A stretch of 64,000 bases of DNA from assembly GCA_031285845.1 (NCBI GenBank), contig JAITVK010000022.1, forward strand, positions 1-64,000, given 5' to 3'. This document shows positions 43,524 through 53,370 of the stretch, one piece after another (the stretch's first letter is position 1; each line of letters begins with the position of its first letter). This stretch comes from Propionibacteriaceae bacterium (GTDB lineage Bacteria > Actinomycetota > Actinomycetes > Propionibacteriales > Propionibacteriaceae). The position numbers and the translations under genes are program-made. Under the pieces are notes generated by a model. The model had not been told where the DNA came from and did not search any database. It saw only the letters and a list, made by a program, of their open reading frames with translations.

Positions 43524-46142
43524 GTGCTATTACGCAGAATAGGGCGACGACTGAGTCGTACCCTAGTCGCTGCCACGGTCGCGACCGCCCTGGTGCTTCC
43601 AGGGTCGGCACTGGTGGCCCAGGCCACCCCGGCTGAGGGCACCGACTCGGGTGCCGTTCAGGCCGCTGCCCCGGCGTTCAGAAACGTCATGTACTACGGC
43701 GACTGGTCGGTGTGGGGAGGGCAGGACTACTTCTTCCCGAAGGACATCCCTGCCGACCAACTGACCCACCTCAACTTCGCCTTTATGGACTTCGATTCCT
43801 CTGGCACCTTGATCCTGACCGACCCTGACGCGTCCTTGGCCAAGGACGTCGGCAATGGTGGCTGGGGCCAGGTCTCAGCCGGGGTGCTGGCTGGATTCGC
43901 CCAGCTTCGCGCCGAGAACCCCAACCTGAAGCTCGGGGTGTCCATCGGTGGTTGGTCGAAGTCGGCCGACTTCTCCGTGGTGGCCGCCAGTCCGTCGAAG
44001 CGAGCCCACTTCATCGACCAGGTCATCAAGTTCACCCGTTTCACCGGCTTCGACGTGATCGACATCGACTGGGAATACCCGAACTTCCAGCGTCAGCCTG
44101 ACTTGGTCGACAACCAGCGTGACGAGGGAACCCCGATCGCTTCCCCGGCTGACAAGGCCAACTACGTCACGCTGATGCGTGAGTTGCGCTCCGCGATGGA
44201 CCAGGCCGGAGCCAAGGACGGCAAGCATTACGAGTTGAGCTCGGCTCTGCCGGCCCCGAAGAAGAAGGTCGACGACGGGATCGACGTCGCTGGTCTGTTC
44301 GGCGTGCTTGATTTCGCCAACATCATGACCTACGACATGCGTGGGGCTTGGGACAACACCTCTGGTCATCAGACCGGGCTGTACCCCAACCCGTACGAAA
44401 CCGAGCGAGACAACAACCTGTCGATCGACGAGTCAGTGAACTACTACCTCAAGGGCGGGGCTCGCGCTGACCAGTTGGTCGTCGGCGTGGCGATGTACAC
44501 CCGCGGATGGGAGAAGGTCAGCGCTGGTCCGGATCCGACGAACCCGGGCCTGTTCGGCTCTGCCGCTCAGGTCAGCCGTGACGCCGACCAGAGCCCGTCG
44601 TACGGCGCTCGCAACGACCGCTTCCTCACCAACGGTGACCAGGGCCGCATGATGGGGCTGTGGGCACAGCGCAATTTCGACGGTCTCAAACGGGCCTACC
44701 CCAATGCGACCGAGTACTGGGATGACACGGCCAAGGCGCCGTACATGTGGGATCCCGCCGGTGGCGCGTTCTTCACCTATGACAACGAGCGTTCCATTGG
44801 CGAGAAGGGCGCGTACGTCAAGCGTCGCGGCCTGGGCGGACTGATCGGCTGGATGGCCGGACAAGACCGTCCCACGACGTCGAGCAAGCGCGACGCCATG
44901 ACCAAGGCGATGAAGCAGTCCCTGTTCGGTTCGGCGGCGTTGCCCAAGCTGCCGCTGAGCAACAGCACACTCAACCTTTCGGTGGATCTGCAGAAGACCT
45001 ACAACAACCAATCCTGGGTCGCCGAGCGCGACCGCTGGGGTTACACGGTCACGATCACGAACAATGAGCGGGTTGACGAGAGGGGCGCTGTCGGCGCTGT
45101 TCAGGAACGGTACTCTGCGGTCAAGCTGCCGAAGTTCTACATCAAGGGCGACTTCGCTCTCAATGGCTGGGGGCCGAGTTCCTACCAGAAGGACGGCTAC
45201 ACGGTCATCGACTACTCGCGGGCCAACGGCGAGATCAACCTCATCAAACCGGGAACATCACGAGTGTTCAACCTCAAGGGGCAAGGCGACATCACTGACA
45301 TGTTCTTCACCCAGCAACTGAACGGGGCTGGTCCGGAGATCTCTCGTCAGGTCCTGATGGGCAATGTCACCCCCACTCCGACTCCGACACCCACCCCGAC
45401 CCCGACACCGAGTCTGACGCCGACGCCCACGCCGAGCGTCACCCCGACACCGTCGCCGACTCCGACCAATCCGGGCGCGCTGCCGCCCACCTTGATCGTG
45501 TGGGACAAGACGGTGACGGTCGGCGACTCCTTCGACCCGAGGGCTGGTGTGGTCGCCAAGGACAAGGTCGACGGTGACATCTCGGACAAGGTTCAGGTCA
45601 CCGGGTCGGTCGACACCACTATCGCCGGCGAGTACACGCTGGTCTACTCGGTCACCAACAGTGCCGGGAAGACGACCACTGCCACGATCACGGTCACAGT
45701 CAAGGAGAAGGATGTCACCCCGACGCCTACGCCGACGCCGACCCCCACGCCGACCCCGACCGTGACGCCGACGCCGACTCCGACGCCGACGGTGACGCCG
45801 ACGCCCACACCCACGCCGACGCCGACCGTGACGCCGACGGTCACCCCGACTCCTCCGGTCGGTGACGAGTGGGTCCCGGAGAAGATCTACACCAAGGGCG
45901 ACACTGTGACTTATCACGGCAAGCAGTACCGCGCCAAGTGGTGGACTCAGCGTAATCAGCCGGATAGCTCGAGCGCGTGGGAGCAGGTGGTCGTTCCGAA
46001 CTCTGACGGGTCGGTCGACTTCCTTCCGGGCAAGGCCTATGTGGCCGGCAACGTGGTGAAGTACAAGGGTCACAATTTCAAGGCCAAGTGGTGGACAATC
46101 TCCATCCCTGGCAGTGACTCCTCCTGGCTCGCTCTCACCTGA
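43524..46142 (+). CDS. Secreted modular GH18 chitinase
   Basis: Extracellular enzyme hydrolysing chitin; 872 residues. Signal peptide about 1-35. The GH18 barrel (about 50-480) holds the catalytic motif DVIDIDWE, with the acid Glu near residue 186. A beta-sandwich region (about 480-610), a first Thr/Pro linker, a DUF5011-type Ig domain (about 655-730), a second Thr/Pro linker and two CBM5/12 chitin-binding modules follow, each with a KWWT core. GTG 43524 is chosen because AAGGA lies six bases upstream; upstream in-frame ATGs would delay the signal peptide. Confidence 0.94.
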   Translation: MLLRRIGRRLSRTLVAATVATALVLPGSALVAQATPAEGTDSGAVQAAAPAFRNVMYYGDWSVWGGQDYFFPKDIPADQLTHLNFAFMDFDSSGTLILTDPDASLAKDVGNGGWGQVSAGVLAGFAQLRAENPNLKLGVSIGGWSKSADFSVVAASPSKRAHFIDQVIKFTRFTGFDVIDIDWEYPNFQRQPDLVDNQRDEGTPIASPADKANYVTLMRELRSAMDQAGAKDGKHYELSSALPAPKKKVDDGIDVAGLFGVLDFANIMTYDMRGAWDNTSGHQTGLYPNPYETERDNNLSIDESVNYYLKGGARADQLVVGVAMYTRGWEKVSAGPDPTNPGLFGSAAQVSRDADQSPSYGARNDRFLTNGDQGRMMGLWAQRNFDGLKRAYPNATEYWDDTAKAPYMWDPAGGAFFTYDNERSIGEKGAYVKRRGLGGLIGWMAGQDRPTTSSKRDAMTKAMKQSLFGSAALPKLPLSNSTLNLSVDLQKTYNNQSWVAERDRWGYTVTITNNERVDERGAVGAVQERYSAVKLPKFYIKGDFALNGWGPSSYQKDGYTVIDYSRANGEINLIKPGTSRVFNLKGQGDITDMFFTQQLNGAGPEISRQVLMGNVTPTPTPTPTPTPTPSLTPTPTPSVTPTPSPTPTNPGALPPTLIVWDKTVTVGDSFDPRAGVVAKDKVDGDISDKVQVTGSVDTTIAGEYTLVYSVTNSAGKTTTATITVTVKEKDVTPTPTPTPTPTPTPTVTPTPTPTPTVTPTPTPTPTPTVTPTVTPTPPVGDEWVPEKIYTKGDTVTYHGKQYRAKWWTQRNQPDSSSAWEQVVVPNSDGSVDFLPGKAYVAGNVVKYKGHNFKAKWWTISIPGSDSSWLALT

Positions 46143-46148
46143 GAGCGG

Positions 46149-46190
46149 CCCCGCAGGGTTGGACAGTCCCCCGCTGTCTGCCCTGTGGGG
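46149..46190 (+). terminator. Hairpin terminator after the chitinase gene
   Basis: CCCCGCAGGG pairs with CCCTGTGGGG (one G-U pair), and GACAG/CTGTC extends the stem inside. It begins six bases after the stop. No T tract follows. Confidence 0.7.
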
Positions 46191-46359
46191 GAGCGGGGAC
46201 CGGCGTCGCGAGACCATTCCCCCTGGACCGCGACGCCGATCCCTGTCGAGCCACGTCTCGTACGTCATGGTGAACATGAACTGTTGCCGAGTCGTACCGA
46301 AACTGCACATTTGTTCCGAGGGCTAGGCAAACGCTCACCGACGTGGCAGACTCATCCCC

Positions 46360-47358
46360 ATGAAGAAACTCATCAATGATGTCAACGATGTCGTCAAAGA
46401 TTCGCTCCTCGGAGTCGAGGCGGCGCATTCTGACCTAGTCCATGTTGACCTTGACAATAAAGTTGTCTACCGACTCGACGCTCCGATCGTCGACAAGGTG
46501 GGCATCGTATCCGGGGGTGGATCCGGCCACGAGCCGATGCACGGTGGATTCGTCGGCTTGGGGATGCTCGACGCCGCCTGCGCCGGTGAGGTGTTCACGT
46601 CTCCGGTCCCTGATCAGATGTACGCCGCGACCAAGATGGTCGATGGTGGACGTGGTGTGCTCCACATTGTGAAGAACTACACCGGCGATGTCATGAACTT
46701 TGACATGGCCGCTGAGATGGCCGCCGCCGATGGCATCGAAGTGAAGTCGGTCGTGGTCGATGACGACGTCGCCGTGCAGGACTCGCTCTACACGGCAGGT
46801 CGTCGCGGTGTTGGTTTGACGGTGCTCTTGGAGAAGATCGCCGGCGCGGCCGCCGAAGAAGGCAAAGACCTGGATTACATCGTCGACTTGTGTCAGCGCG
46901 TGATCGCCAATGGTCGCAGCATGGGCATGGCGCTCAGCGGCTGCACTGTTCCGGCGGCGGGCAAGCCCAGTTTCGAACTGGCGGAGAACGAGATTGAGGT
47001 TGGCATCGGCATCCACGGGGAGCCCGGGCGCGAGCGTCGGGCGATCGCGACTGCGGCCGAGACTGCCGAGATGCTCGTACGTCCAATCCTGGACGACCTC
47101 GACTATCGAGGCTCTGAGGTTCTGGCCTTCGTCAACGGCATGGGTTCCACGCCGCTCATCGAGTTGTACATCATGTACGCCGAAGTCGCGAAGATCCTTC
47201 AAGCCGAGGGCATTCGGGTTGTGCGCAATCTGGTCGGCGAATACATCACCAGCCTCGACATGGCCGGATGCTCGGTCACGTTGTTGAAGGTCGATGACGA
47301 GATGGTGCATCTGTGGGATGCCCCGGTGGTGACCGCAGGACTGAGGTGGGGCAAGTAA
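46360..47358 (+). CDS. dhaK: Dihydroxyacetone kinase subunit DhaK
   Basis: Binds dihydroxyacetone covalently through a histidine for phosphorylation by DhaL. The 332 residues have GSGHEPMHGGFVG near the N-terminus and the substrate His in IGIHGEPGRER near residue 219. The stop overlaps dhaL by one base. With DhaL and DhaM it forms the PEP-dependent kinase feeding dihydroxyacetone phosphate into glycolysis. Confidence 0.96.
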   Translation: MKKLINDVNDVVKDSLLGVEAAHSDLVHVDLDNKVVYRLDAPIVDKVGIVSGGGSGHEPMHGGFVGLGMLDAACAGEVFTSPVPDQMYAATKMVDGGRGVLHIVKNYTGDVMNFDMAAEMAAADGIEVKSVVVDDDVAVQDSLYTAGRRGVGLTVLLEKIAGAAAEEGKDLDYIVDLCQRVIANGRSMGMALSGCTVPAAGKPSFELAENEIEVGIGIHGEPGRERRAIATAAETAEMLVRPILDDLDYRGSEVLAFVNGMGSTPLIELYIMYAEVAKILQAEGIRVVRNLVGEYITSLDMAGCSVTLLKVDDEMVHLWDAPVVTAGLRWGK

Positions 47359-47972
47359 TGGCACTCGATTCCTTGGCAGTGGCCGCATGGCTGCGTGACT
47401 TCGCGACCCAAGTCCATGACAACGCCGATCTGTTGACCGACCTCGATCGTGAGATCGGCGACGGCGACCACGGCGCGAACATGGACCGTGGCATGAAGGC
47501 CGTGGCCGGCTTGGACCCAGCGGATTTTCCCAGTGCCGCCGACTATCTGAAGAAAGCGGGCATGACACTGGTCTCCACTGTTGGCGGGGCGTCGGGGCCG
47601 TTGTATGGCACCTTCTTCTTGCGGGTGGGAACCGCGTGGGCCAACGCCGATGACGCTGCCAGCCTGGGGGCCGCACTGCGAGCGGGCCTGGAGGGAATCA
47701 TTCAGCGCGGCAAGGCGCAGGTTGGGGACAAGACGTTGGTCGACGCCCTCACGCCTGCCCTCGACGCGTACGACGCCCATGCCGGTGAGGGGGTCGAGAA
47801 GGCGCTGAGCGCCGCTGCGGCCGCCGCCGACGAAGGGCGTGACGCCACTATTCCGCTGATCGCGCACAAAGGACGCGCGTCGTACCTCGGTGAGCGTAGC
47901 GTTGGCCATCAGGATCCAGGCGCGACCTCGATGGCGATGCTGATCGAAGCCGCGAGTCGGAATCTGTCCTAG
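47358..47972 (+). CDS. dhaL: Dihydroxyacetone kinase subunit DhaL (ADP-binding)
   Basis: Carries the tightly bound ADP that receives phosphate from DhaM and passes it to dihydroxyacetone. The 204 residues include DREIGDGDHGANMDRG (metal-ADP site) and GGASGPLYGTFF. The ATG shares its A with the dhaK stop (TAATG), so translation is coupled. An alternative upstream GTG/ATG within dhaK is not needed. Confidence 0.96.
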   Translation: MALDSLAVAAWLRDFATQVHDNADLLTDLDREIGDGDHGANMDRGMKAVAGLDPADFPSAADYLKKAGMTLVSTVGGASGPLYGTFFLRVGTAWANADDAASLGAALRAGLEGIIQRGKAQVGDKTLVDALTPALDAYDAHAGEGVEKALSAAAAAADEGRDATIPLIAHKGRASYLGERSVGHQDPGATSMAMLIEAASRNLS

Positions 47973-48069
47973 TGTCCAGGTGGCCTCAGCTCCGATGTGG
48001 GGCTGAGGCCCTGGCACGCTTCGGGTCGACGTCATTGAGGTTGATCGACCCATGTCGCGAAAGGCGATC

Positions 48070-50748
48070 ATGATCTCCATTGTTGTTGTGTCACATTCGT
48101 ACGCCCTGGCGACGGCCGCAGTCGGGCTGGCCGCGCAGATGGTGCCCACCTCGACTCGCCCGCGAATCGAGGTGGCCGCCGGTCTGGATGAGACGATCTT
48201 CGGGACGGACGCCGCGGCCATCGCGGAGGCCATCACTCAGGTGGACTGTCCAGACGGGGTGCTGGTGATGGTCGATCTGGGCAGCGCGATCTTGTCGGCG
48301 GAGATGGCGCTCGAGTTCGTGGATCCGGAGGTCGCCGCTCGCGTCGTCATTTCGCCAGCTGCCCTCGTGGAAGGGTTGGTCGCCGCTTTGGTGACCGCCA
48401 GCACAGGCGCCAGCTTGTCGGAGGTGGCTCAAGAAGCGTGCCAGGGGCTGGCGGCCAAAGTTGAGCAGTTGGGGTCAGATGGTACGGCCGATGGCGAGTC
48501 CGTCGAGCCGCAGACGAGTCAGGCCGTGTGCACGGGCAGTCAGGCCGTGTCCGCAGACGGTCTGCCGACGACTGTGACCGCTCACCCGCAAGGCGAAGCT
48601 GAGACTGCGACGCTGTCGGTGACGGGCCAGGCGGCCGTCACCACCGTCGAGGCGGAGTCGATGCCGGTTGGCGCCAGCGACGACGGATCGTCGTTAGTGT
48701 TGGTGTGGCCGATCCGCAATCTTCATGGACTGCATGCTCGCCCGGCTGCGGTCCTCGTGACAGGCCTGAAAGGGTTCAGCGCCGACGTTCAGCTGTGGAA
48801 CACCACCAGTGGACGTGGCCCAGCATCAGCCAAGAGCCTGACAGCGGTTCAGACCCTGGGCCTGCGCCACGGCGACCACTTGCGGGCCGTGATCACCGGC
48901 GTCGACGCCACTCAGGCCTATCAACGTCTGGAAGAGTTGGCTTGGAGTGACTTCGGTGAACTTAAGTCGCAAGACGCCGTCGCTTCCGAATCCAACACCG
49001 CCATGACGGCCGCATCTGGTCAAACGCCACCACGACCGGCGACGCGATCGGCGAACCATCCTGGCCAGGTCGCAGTGGAGGGCTCGCCTGATCTGGCTCC
49101 CGGTCTGCGAGCGCAAACACCCGCCGAGGCGACACCGTCGCCGACGAACGCCATCGATCCTTCGGCTGATCATGACGGCGATCAGACCGGCAGCCCGGAG
49201 ATTTCTGCCAGCGCGACCGGACGACAAATCGTGTGGGGTCCGGCTCATCACTGGAACGCGAGGGTCGATCTCGAGCAGGATGTGGCCCAAGACGCGGCCA
49301 CTGAGCAGAGTCGGCTTGACGTCGCAGTTCAGTCGGTGGTGGCGGCGCTGCGAGGGCTGGGCGCGAGCGGGGATCAAGACATCTACTCGGTTCAGGAACT
49401 GCTGGTGGCCGATGAGGCGACCGCAGAAGAGTTGGCGTCGGCGATCGCGAGCGGTTCTTCTGCGGTCACCGCGGTGACCACGGTTTTCGGCGCCGCCGCG
49501 CAGCGACTGGACAGTCTCGACGATCCGTACTTGAAAGCCCGAGCCGAAGACCAGCGCGGTGTGATGGCATTGCTGCAGAGAAGTCTGATGGGGTTGCCGC
49601 TGACGGCGTCGACCTCCGGCATCGTGATCGTGCCTGAGCTTGATCCGGTCACAGCCGGCAGCCTCGATCCGAGCGTCTGTGATGGCATTGTGACCACCAG
49701 CGGCGGGGCGACCGGCCACGGGGCGCTCGTCGCTCGGGCGCGAGGCTTCGCCCTGGTCACTGGGCATGGCGAAGCGGCCGACGTGCCTGATGGGACCGTG
49801 GTGGGTTTGGATCCGGTACGCAATCGACTGTGGATCGACCCATCCAGCGAACAGGTGGAGGAGCTGCGCGCTGAGCAGGCCCGACGAACCCAAGAAGACG
49901 AGCAAGCGGCCGTTCAACGGACTCAAGTGGCGCTGACCCGATCGGGGCGTCGAGTGAGCGTGGAGGCCAACATTTCGAGCCTGGCCGACGCTGAAGCGGC
50001 GCTGCCGGCCGGCGCCGAGGGCGCAGGACTGGTTCGAACCGAGGTTCTGTTCGCGTCATGGGATCATGCGCCCAGCGCGGAGGAACAGTGCCAGGCGTAT
50101 GCTCAGATCGGCCAAGCGTTGGCCGGGCAGATGATCACCATTCGTACCTGGGATCCCGGCGGAGACAAGCCGCTGACTTTCCTGTCGCAGGCTCATGAGA
50201 CCAATCCGATGCTTGGTGAGCGCGGAATTCGGGTGATGCGTCGTCGCTCGGAGTTGTTCGATGAACAGTTGACCGCGATTCTGCTGGCCAGCCGTGACAC
50301 CCCCATTCAGGTGATGTTCCCGATGATCGCGTTGCCGGGGGCGATGGCATGGGCGCGTTCACGGGTGGAGCAGGCCGAGCGTCGCGTCGGCGGTCATGTC
50401 GACGTCGGCATGATGATGGAGACCCCGGCGGCCGCGCTACGCGCTGCGGACTTCCGCGACCTGGCCGACTTCATCTCAATCGGCACCAACGACCTCACTC
50501 AGTATGTCTTGGCGGCGGATCGAGGCAACCCGTTGGTGGCAGAGCTCACTCAAGCTGATTCGGCTGCGGTGTGGGACCTCATCGCCTCAGCCGCCACCGC
50601 GTTCGCCGGACGCCCAGTCGGGGTCTGCGGTGATCTGGCCAGCCATCCTGACGCGACCGAGCGCCTTGTCAGCCGCGGCGTCACCAGCCTTAGCGTCCCT
50701 CCGCCGCTCATCGGCCTGATCAAGCAGTCGGTTCGTTCGGTCGACTGA
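48070..50748 (+). CDS. dhaM: DhaM-HPr-Enzyme I fusion phosphotransferase
   Basis: Supplies phosphate from PEP to DhaL. The 892 residues hold a DhaM/EIIA-mannose-type domain (about 1-130, active His9 in VVVSHSYALA), an HPr domain (about 209-290, active His in GLHARPAA) and an Enzyme I region (about 387-890). The EI has a His in GGATGHGALVAR near 550 and a PEP-binding C-terminal barrel with GAGLVRTE and GTNDLTQY near 804. E. coli DhaM (about 470 residues) has only a partial EI. A low-complexity linker (about 295-385) joins HPr and EI. AAAGG precedes ATG 48070. Confidence 0.93.
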   Translation: MISIVVVSHSYALATAAVGLAAQMVPTSTRPRIEVAAGLDETIFGTDAAAIAEAITQVDCPDGVLVMVDLGSAILSAEMALEFVDPEVAARVVISPAALVEGLVAALVTASTGASLSEVAQEACQGLAAKVEQLGSDGTADGESVEPQTSQAVCTGSQAVSADGLPTTVTAHPQGEAETATLSVTGQAAVTTVEAESMPVGASDDGSSLVLVWPIRNLHGLHARPAAVLVTGLKGFSADVQLWNTTSGRGPASAKSLTAVQTLGLRHGDHLRAVITGVDATQAYQRLEELAWSDFGELKSQDAVASESNTAMTAASGQTPPRPATRSANHPGQVAVEGSPDLAPGLRAQTPAEATPSPTNAIDPSADHDGDQTGSPEISASATGRQIVWGPAHHWNARVDLEQDVAQDAATEQSRLDVAVQSVVAALRGLGASGDQDIYSVQELLVADEATAEELASAIASGSSAVTAVTTVFGAAAQRLDSLDDPYLKARAEDQRGVMALLQRSLMGLPLTASTSGIVIVPELDPVTAGSLDPSVCDGIVTTSGGATGHGALVARARGFALVTGHGEAADVPDGTVVGLDPVRNRLWIDPSSEQVEELRAEQARRTQEDEQAAVQRTQVALTRSGRRVSVEANISSLADAEAALPAGAEGAGLVRTEVLFASWDHAPSAEEQCQAYAQIGQALAGQMITIRTWDPGGDKPLTFLSQAHETNPMLGERGIRVMRRRSELFDEQLTAILLASRDTPIQVMFPMIALPGAMAWARSRVEQAERRVGGHVDVGMMMETPAAALRAADFRDLADFISIGTNDLTQYVLAADRGNPLVAELTQADSAAVWDLIASAATAFAGRPVGVCGDLASHPDATERLVSRGVTSLSVPPPLIGLIKQSVRSVD

Positions 50749-50766
50749 GCAATCCGACCTGCGTGA

Positions 50767-50873
50767 TGGGCCAAGTCGACTTTCTATGATGGGGCGAGCC
50801 GCGAGGTCGAAGGGTTCGCTCCCGTCTCGGCGTCCGACCCACGCGCTGGGCCAAGCCGACCTTCTATGATGGG
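50767..50873. repeat. Two 27-bp direct repeats after dhaM
   Basis: Copies at 50767-50793 and 50847-50873 differ at two positions and share GGGCCAAG and CTTCTATGATGGG or TTTCTATGATGGG. Each contains TATGAT, a perfect -10-like hexamer. They lie between the convergent dhaM and CPBP genes, 80 bases apart; role unknown. Confidence 0.7.
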
Positions 50874-50886
50874 CTACCCCGAAGTC

Positions 50887-52602
50887 TCATGACTGTGACG
50901 GCGGTTGATCCTCGCGCGGGGTGGCCCGCGGCGACTGTGGCGGCTCCCACCTCGCGGCCGGCGCTGACGTGGGTGGTTCCCAGGTTGGCGCGCCAGATTG
51001 TGACTGGGGCGCTGCCCAGGTTGGCGCGTCGGGTTGTGGCGGCGGATTCGCTCCTGGTGTCCCCGACTGAACCTGTGATGTCCTGCGGGAGTCCGGCGTG
51101 AGTGCGGGCTGATCCGGCCAGGCTGTCTCAGCGAAACCCGACCCCTCGCCGGAACTCGGACTCTGGGAGAAACCTGGTACGCCGACGAAGCCTGGCGCGG
51201 CCATGGCGGGCACCGACTCGGGGAAAGCTGGCGGCATGAACGCAGCGGCGACCGTCTCACGTACGGTGGTGGCGATTCGGGGCAGATCCTTGGCAGTCGC
51301 ATCTTCGGTGGCCGTGGCCACGTTCGTGAACCAATGCCTGGGCCGTACGACGACCGGAGTGGCCGCAGCCGGCGCTGACATGCGAACAATGCCACGGCGT
51401 CGGGCGACGATGTCGACGATCACAACGAGCGCGAGTTGGACGGCCAAGTAGATCAGAACGGTGGGGGAACCGGTTCCGACGCTGCGGTCGAACATATCGG
51501 AGATGTCGGTGAAAGGCATCGTCCATTCGCTGAACAGGTTGTTGACCACGTGCAGCGCGATGCTGGCTTCAATGCCGCCAGTGCGGTAGGCCAGCCACCA
51601 CATCATCAACGCGACGCAGAAGTAGTTGAAATTGAGCCAGGGGTCCTGGGCGTCGTGCATCAGCATGAAAACCACACTGGGGACCAAGGCGGACAACACC
51701 AGACCGACCCAGCGGAAGGGAATGATCGCTGCGATCAGTCGGGGAAGGAATGCTCGAGCCTGGAACTCTTCGCCGGCGCACTGGAACGGTGTCGTCACGA
51801 GGATTCCCACGATCAGCAGCCACGTGTAGGGCTTCAAGGTCAGATCGTTGAGACCAAAACTGGAGGATCCCTCCACAAGGATGTCCACGACCATCTGAAT
51901 GGCGTACCCAGCGGCGAAGATGCCCAGAGCGATGGCGGCCCACTTCCAGCGGAACCGGCCCACCACACTGACCAGCCAACCGAATCCTTGGCGGAAGAAG
52001 GCGTACGACAGGGCGGTGCAGACGACGATGTCGAGGGCGATGGCGATGTTGTTCACCAGGAAGACGGTGGGGGTGGTGACGATTCGGCCCCCGATGGTCG
52101 CGTTCGTGAACTCTGGGTCGATGATGGCCAGCACCACACCGGCGATCACGACGATGAGCAGCGAGGCCGCGGCGTAGGCCGCCAGCGCGATCAGCCCCCA
52201 CCACCAGGGTCGGGCGGGCGTCTGGAAGAACCGCATCGAGTCCTTCAGCCTGGTCGGCAAGAAAATCTTTGGCGCCGGTGGTTGATACTGAACGGGATAG
52301 TACGGCGCAGGCGGTTGATGCGGAGCGGAATAGTCAGCCACAGGAGCACCGAGCGGAGCCGGGTGGTCGCCGATGGGCGAGGGAACCGCTGCCGATGTGG
52401 TGGGCGTCGGGTACGGGCTTGGCGTGGCGGCGGGAGCTGGGTGTCCCAGCCAGGGGCCGGCCAGCGGAGCTGGCTGCGGCGTCGGGCTCGCCCCGCCAGC
52501 TTCCGGGCCATTGACACCGCTGTGTGGAGGTGGGGTCGGCGAACTGACGCCCTGAGATGGACGTGGAGTCTGGGGGACACCTGGAGTAAAGCTATCGGAC
52601 AT
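50887..52602 (-). CDS. CPBP-family intramembrane metalloprotease with Pro-rich ends
   Basis: A 571-residue membrane protein. The N-terminal ~110 residues are Pro/Ala/Thr-rich. About eight helices follow, with the CPBP/CAAX-protease motif EEFQAR near residue 275 and histidine motifs MLMHDAQ and HVVNNLF, the expected zinc ligands. A Pro/Gln-rich tail of about 150 residues ends it. Bacterial CPBP proteins include peptide-processing and bacteriocin-immunity members; the role here is unknown. ATG 52602 has no ribosome binding site; GACACT six bases upstream hints at leaderless translation. Confidence 0.85.
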   Translation of the reverse strand: MSDSFTPGVPQTPRPSQGVSSPTPPPHSGVNGPEAGGASPTPQPAPLAGPWLGHPAPAATPSPYPTPTTSAAVPSPIGDHPAPLGAPVADYSAPHQPPAPYYPVQYQPPAPKIFLPTRLKDSMRFFQTPARPWWWGLIALAAYAAASLLIVVIAGVVLAIIDPEFTNATIGGRIVTTPTVFLVNNIAIALDIVVCTALSYAFFRQGFGWLVSVVGRFRWKWAAIALGIFAAGYAIQMVVDILVEGSSSFGLNDLTLKPYTWLLIVGILVTTPFQCAGEEFQARAFLPRLIAAIIPFRWVGLVLSALVPSVVFMLMHDAQDPWLNFNYFCVALMMWWLAYRTGGIEASIALHVVNNLFSEWTMPFTDISDMFDRSVGTGSPTVLIYLAVQLALVVIVDIVARRRGIVRMSAPAAATPVVVRPRHWFTNVATATEDATAKDLPRIATTVRETVAAAFMPPAFPESVPAMAAPGFVGVPGFSQSPSSGEGSGFAETAWPDQPALTPDSRRTSQVQSGTPGANPPPQPDAPTWAAPQSQSGAPTWEPPTSAPAARWEPPQSPRATPREDQPPSQS

Positions 52603-52772
52603 AGTTATAGTGTCGCACGAGGATCTGACACGTGGAGGGTTATCCACAGGCCTGGTGGGACTTTCTACTGGCCGGCGGCCCGTGACACGCTCAGCCTGTG
52701 GCTCCACGGGGGTTCAACCGCTAGTCAGGCCACGATCATGAAGCCATCGTGGTTGTGGATTACTATGGAGGC

Positions 52773-53297
52773 ATGAGTTTTTCCACTGACTCCCGCGATT
52801 GGCGGAATTGGGTCACCTTGGGCGCGCGAGTCATTCTTGGCGGCGTTCTCATCGCCGCCGGGTTGACCAAGGTCGGCAATCTCGGCGGTTCGGTGCAGGC
52901 CGCCGCAGCGTACCAAATCCTGCCATACGGGGCGGCTCAAGTGGTGGGTTGGCTGCTGCCCTTCGCCGAGATCGGTCTTGGGCTGGTGCTGGTTTTGGGG
53001 CTGTTCACGCGAATCGCGGGCGTCCTCGGCGCGTTGCTGATGCTGGGCTTCATCATCGCCATCTCCAGTGTGTGGGCTCGCGGCATCTCGATCGATTGTG
53101 GATGCTTCGGTGACGGTGGTCCGATCGACAAGGCCGAAGCCATCGCGAAATACCCTTGGGAGATTCTGCGTGATGTCGCGCTGATGGCCTGCGGAGTGTG
53201 GTTGGTGTGGTCGAAACGGACGTTCTTGTCTGTCGACGCTTGGTTGTTCCGTCCGGTCGAGCAGATGCTGGCCCGTGACGCCCAGCGTCGCCGCTGA
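52773..53297 (+). CDS. MauE/DoxX-family redox-associated membrane protein
   Basis: A 174-residue protein with four predicted helices. FAEIGLGLVLVLGLFTRIAG and the cysteine pair in DCGCFGDGG match MauE-like DoxX proteins, which are linked to disulfide or electron handling in the envelope. TACTAT at 52761-52766 lies six bases before ATG 52773, so the mRNA appears leaderless. It is convergent with map. Confidence 0.85.
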   Translation: MSFSTDSRDWRNWVTLGARVILGGVLIAAGLTKVGNLGGSVQAAAAYQILPYGAAQVVGWLLPFAEIGLGLVLVLGLFTRIAGVLGALLMLGFIIAISSVWARGISIDCGCFGDGGPIDKAEAIAKYPWEILRDVALMACGVWLVWSKRTFLSVDAWLFRPVEQMLARDAQRRR

Positions 53298-53370
53298 GGC
53301 CCAGTCGGCGTCACGACCCTGCGGGGGCGAGTCGCTCAGTCAGGCGCTCTGGATCAGAGCCGACCGAGGT

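Noticed and set aside
45373-45851. Possible CRISPR or minisatellite array in the chitinase gene
   Set aside because: These are Thr/Pro codon repeats of the interdomain linkers in frame with the chitinase, without unique spacers.
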